A stretch of 55,048 nt of DNA, taken from the NCBI GenBank assembly GCA_016930835.1, contig JAFGGA010000017.1, positions 1 to 55,048 on the forward strand, given 5' to 3'. Shown here piece after piece: positions 52,690 to 55,048 of the stretch. The DNA comes from Deltaproteobacteria bacterium. Its GTDB lineage: Bacteria; Desulfobacterota; DSM-4660; Desulfatiglandales; HGW-15. The position numbers were made by a program, and so were the translations under genes. Below the pieces are notes generated by a model. It was given only the letters and a program-made list of their open reading frames with translations. It had not been told where the DNA came from and did no database searches. Position 1 is the stretch's first letter. Every line of letters begins with the position of its first letter.

Positions 52690-54537
52690 ATGAATCAAAG
52701 CCAAACGATTCTTACAACAGGATGGCAAATAGGACCTAAAAATTGCAATTTTTTAGGCCACCTATTTTGGCGTTTTGCGTCTTTTTCATTAGATCGTTTA
52801 CTTCGAATGGACGTCTTGAGGCGTATTTATCGGCAAATTACGCCTTGTGATACCGCGTTTTCATTCGCCGGGAGGGCACTTGAGTTTTTAAAAATACACT
52901 ATGAGGTACATAATGGGGGTTTAGAAGAAATCCCAAACTCGGGCGCGATCATTGTCGTTGCAAATCACCCTTTCGGGGGAATTGACGGTTTGATATTGCT
53001 CGCCATGCTGTCAGAAGTAAGAACCGACGTCATGGTCATGGCCAATTATTACCTGGGGGAAGTTCCTGAATTACGACCGAATCTCTTTATGGTTGATCCG
53101 TTCCGAAGAAAAGATTCAAATAAAAAAAATATCCATTCCATGAGAAAGGCCATACACTGGCTCAAAAATGGGGGCATGCTTGTCACTTTCCCTGCCGGCG
53201 AAGTGTCGCACATGATCCTCAGAAAAAGGAGAATCGAAGACCCGCCCTGGAACAAAACGATTGGTCGTTTAATCCATTTAACCAAGGCTCCGGTCTTACC
53301 GATTGTTTTTAGAGGGGCCAACAGCAAGGCTTTTCAGGTTGCGGGTTTGATTCACCCGGTGCTCCGTACCCTCATGCTCCCAAGGGAACTCCTTAAAAAA
53401 AAGGGATCTATTATTCAGGTAAAGATCGGAAAAACGATTCCTTACAAAAAAATAAGTGAAAGACAAGAACCGCTCAAGCTAATGGCCTATCTTCGATTCA
53501 GAACATATTTGCTGGGAAAGTCCTTTACCAAACCTCCTGAAATCCGGACCATCCCCAAAAAGAAGGGCGACTTCAGCGCGGAACCTCAGCCCATCATCCC
53601 CCCTGTGGATAAAGATTTTCTTATGATGGAAATTTCAAAATTGCCTTCCGAACAAAAAATCGCTCAAATGAGTTCCCACCATGTCTATTATGCGCAAGCT
53701 TATCAAATCCCTTGGATATTAAGAGAGATTGGGCGGCTACGAGAAATCACCTTCAGGGAAACCGGGGAAGGAACCGGCAAGGCCATCGATCTGGATCTAT
53801 TTGACCAAACCTACATTCACCTTTTTCTGTGGAATGAGGAAAAACATGAGATTATGAGCGCTTACCGCCTTGGGGAAACCGATCTGATCTTAGAGGAGCA
53901 AGGCAAAAAAGGGCTTTATTCGCACACACTCTTCGATTATCGCAATAAACTGCTGAATGAGATCAACCCGGCCCTGGAAATGGGAAGGACTTTCGTAAGA
54001 AAAGAATATCAAAAAAGCTATAATGCCCTATTGCTATTGTGGAAAGGGATCGGTGAATATATCGTTCGGCATCCTCAATATAAAATTTTATTTGGTGCTG
54101 TCAGTATCTCCAATGATTATCATTCTTATTCTCGAGATTTGATGGTCACATTTCTAAGAATGAATCACTTTCTCCCGCACCTATCCATGATGGTCAAACC
54201 CCGTAAGCCCTATAAAAAAAGACAAAAGGTTTTCAAAACGGATACGGTTTATGTGCATGAAGGTAACCTGGATGAGATATCTTCCTGGATATCCGGGATT
54301 GAAAACGACGGCAAGGGTTTCCCCGTATTGTTGAAACAATACCTGAAAATGGGTGGTAAGATCCTCTGCTTTAATGTTGATCCTGCGTTTGGAAACGCTT
54401 TGGACGGTCTGATTATGGTGGACTTGACTAAAACAGACAGCAGAGTATTAAAGCGATACATGGGCGAAAATGGTTTGAAGCGGTTTTATGGATACCATTT
54501 CACGGAAAAGAGGGACCAAAGGTCCCTCTTTTCATAA
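52690..54537 (+). CDS. PlsC-OlsB-like bifunctional acyltransferase (ornithine-lipid synthase type)
   Basis: 615 residues from ATG 52690 (AGGGGA 6 bases upstream). Residues about 65-280 are a PlsC/hemolysin-type acyltransferase with ANHPFGGIDG (His93, Asp99, an H-x5-D form of the usual motif), the segment LVTFPAGEVSHMILRKRRIEDPPWNKT and PVLPIVFRGANS. Residues about 340-560 are a GNAT-like OlsB/hemolysin N-acyltransferase (REIGRLREITFRETGEGTG, LEMGRTFVRKEYQKSYNALLLLWKGI, ILFGAVSISNDYHSYSRDLM). Separate OlsB and OlsA make phosphorus-free ornithine lipids; fused forms (OlsF) are known. A nearby phosphate carrier is consistent with a phosphate theme, but the lipid product is inferred. Confidence 0.85.
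   Translation: MNQSQTILTTGWQIGPKNCNFLGHLFWRFASFSLDRLLRMDVLRRIYRQITPCDTAFSFAGRALEFLKIHYEVHNGGLEEIPNSGAIIVVANHPFGGIDGLILLAMLSEVRTDVMVMANYYLGEVPELRPNLFMVDPFRRKDSNKKNIHSMRKAIHWLKNGGMLVTFPAGEVSHMILRKRRIEDPPWNKTIGRLIHLTKAPVLPIVFRGANSKAFQVAGLIHPVLRTLMLPRELLKKKGSIIQVKIGKTIPYKKISERQEPLKLMAYLRFRTYLLGKSFTKPPEIRTIPKKKGDFSAEPQPIIPPVDKDFLMMEISKLPSEQKIAQMSSHHVYYAQAYQIPWILREIGRLREITFRETGEGTGKAIDLDLFDQTYIHLFLWNEEKHEIMSAYRLGETDLILEEQGKKGLYSHTLFDYRNKLLNEINPALEMGRTFVRKEYQKSYNALLLLWKGIGEYIVRHPQYKILFGAVSISNDYHSYSRDLMVTFLRMNHFLPHLSMMVKPRKPYKKRQKVFKTDTVYVHEGNLDEISSWISGIENDGKGFPVLLKQYLKMGGKILCFNVDPAFGNALDGLIMVDLTKTDSRVLKRYMGENGLKRFYGYHFTEKRDQRSLFS
54506..54532 (+). terminator. Strong Rho-independent terminator overlapping the acyltransferase 3' end
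   Basis: AAAAGAGGGACC (54506-54517) pairs perfectly over 12 bp with GGTCCCTCTTTT (54521-54532) around an AAA loop; the right arm ends in four T. The stop codon TAA is at 54535-54537, so the hairpin encodes the last residues EKRDQRSLF. Confidence 0.85.
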
Positions 54538-55048
54538 ATTTGATGAAATCAAATACTCACAATCATTTCAGCGCATCAACCATCACATCATAAAAATCCG
54601 TATTATCCAAGACCTTGCCGAGCTTGTCACTATTGAAACCCTGACGCCAGATGATCGTGTCTTGGGTCGTATGATCAATGCTCCTCTATTCGCCCTCGAT
54701 AAGCTTACCGGGATTATATTCATTAAGAATTTCCTTCAGTTTTATCCGAATAGGATTTTATGATAAATATAATACGAGTCCACATGGTTTATAGAGGTAT
54801 TATAAAATCCAAACTGGACAAAGCTGATCTTACTTATTCATTTTCTATCTGATTATAGCTTATTATCTGTCTCATGATTGTCCACATCCCCATCATTCCG
54901 GCGAAAGCCGGAATCCAGTGGCTTTTCAGCACGACGAACCGTGAATACTATTTTAAGACTGTTAATACCTCAATCTTGCATGAGTGAATAAAAAATACTT
55001 GAAAAACCACCTGGGTTTCCTGTTATTAAAGGATTTGCACAAACCAAA
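54538..55048. other. Right-edge intergenic region
   Basis: 511 bases. It holds the probable phosphatase remnant at 54563-54760 and a half-copy of the palindromic core at 54892-54918 (CATCATTCCGGCGAAAGCCG then GAATCCA). No complete gene. Confidence 0.5.
54563..54760 (-). pseudogene. Probable 3' remnant of an alkaline phosphatase-family gene
   Basis: On the minus strand one frame reads IKLKEILNEYNPGKLIEGE, a TAG stop (54686-54688), then RSIDHTTQDTIIWRQGFNSD and KLGKVLDNTDFYDVMVDALK before TGA at 54563-54565. The second part resembles the C terminus of alkaline phosphatases (HT-x2-D-T-I-I-W-x-Q-G ... DNTD-x-Y). The upstream part of the gene is gone and the frame has an internal stop, so it is a relic. 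Confidence 0.45.

Overview
The window looks like chromosome of a strictly anaerobic Desulfobacterota (former Deltaproteobacteria) bacterium, probably a sulfate reducer or syntroph; the genus cannot be fixed from sequence reading alone. The signs are: an aldehyde:ferredoxin oxidoreductase (AOR) operon with many [4Fe-4S] proteins, a MetV-type C-terminal methylenetetrahydrofolate reductase subunit, DapL-route lysine genes, a menaquinone-type UbiE methyltransferase, several radical-SAM proteins, two acyl-CoA ligases, and dispersed palindromic repeats. No tRNA, rRNA, CRISPR array or intact IS element was seen.

Layout. 1-7134: the left edge cuts a secreted caspase-like/SUMF1 fusion. Then come a BrnT-type toxin-antitoxin pair, mtaB, a NIL-domain ferredoxin whose second cluster motif is interrupted by an in-frame TGA, and an aminotransferase. 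7135-13776: housekeeping block ispG-proS-rsh (overlapping genes), rpmB on the other strand, and mpl. 14449-24712: an ABC importer of the branched-chain amino acid type (binding protein, two permeases, two ATPases) with an acyl-CoA ligase inside the operon, followed by an old-yellow-enzyme-like reductase and a molybdopterin oxidoreductase; together these suggest uptake, CoA activation and redox chemistry of an organic (possibly aromatic) acid. 25051-27715: glnB-amtB-outer membrane protein behind a sigma54 promoter with two upstream dyads. 27805-34282: ubiE, a small nucleotidyltransferase cassette, lysA, dapL, an Lrp/AsnC regulator and an unusual radical-SAM protein.

34579-44125 is the most interesting part. 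A ThiF/MoeB-like plus MoaD-like pair (probably tungstopterin sulfur transfer) faces an operon that reads: membrane cytochrome-b-like/ferredoxin/zinc-ribbon protein, zinc ribbon, AOR, four-cluster ferredoxin, then an orphan EutA-like reactivase. An IclR regulator is divergent from that operon. Beyond it lies a second operon of a four-cluster ferredoxin, a ferredoxin/zinc-ribbon protein and MetV, which carries paralogues of the AOR-operon electron carriers. A 16-bp palindrome of the form GTTCAT-N4-ATGAAC, perfect or nearly so, lies upstream of both operons and over the iclR ribosome binding site, so the two operons look like one regulon. The inferred role is oxidation of an aldehyde, perhaps acetaldehyde from ethanolamine, feeding electrons to the membrane and to C1 metabolism.

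44358-55048: a lone response regulator, an internally deleted radical-SAM pseudogene, an MFS carrier, a second acyl-CoA synthetase, a Na/Pi cotransporter with PhoU domain, a YkgJ-like cysteine-rich protein, a PlsC-OlsB-like lipid acyltransferase fusion closed by a strong terminator, and a probable alkaline phosphatase remnant. Palindromic elements with TCGTAAAAAGTC ends (about 29.3, 46.7 and 51.8 kb) and a related pair around the NIL-ferredoxin gene make up much of the non-coding DNA.
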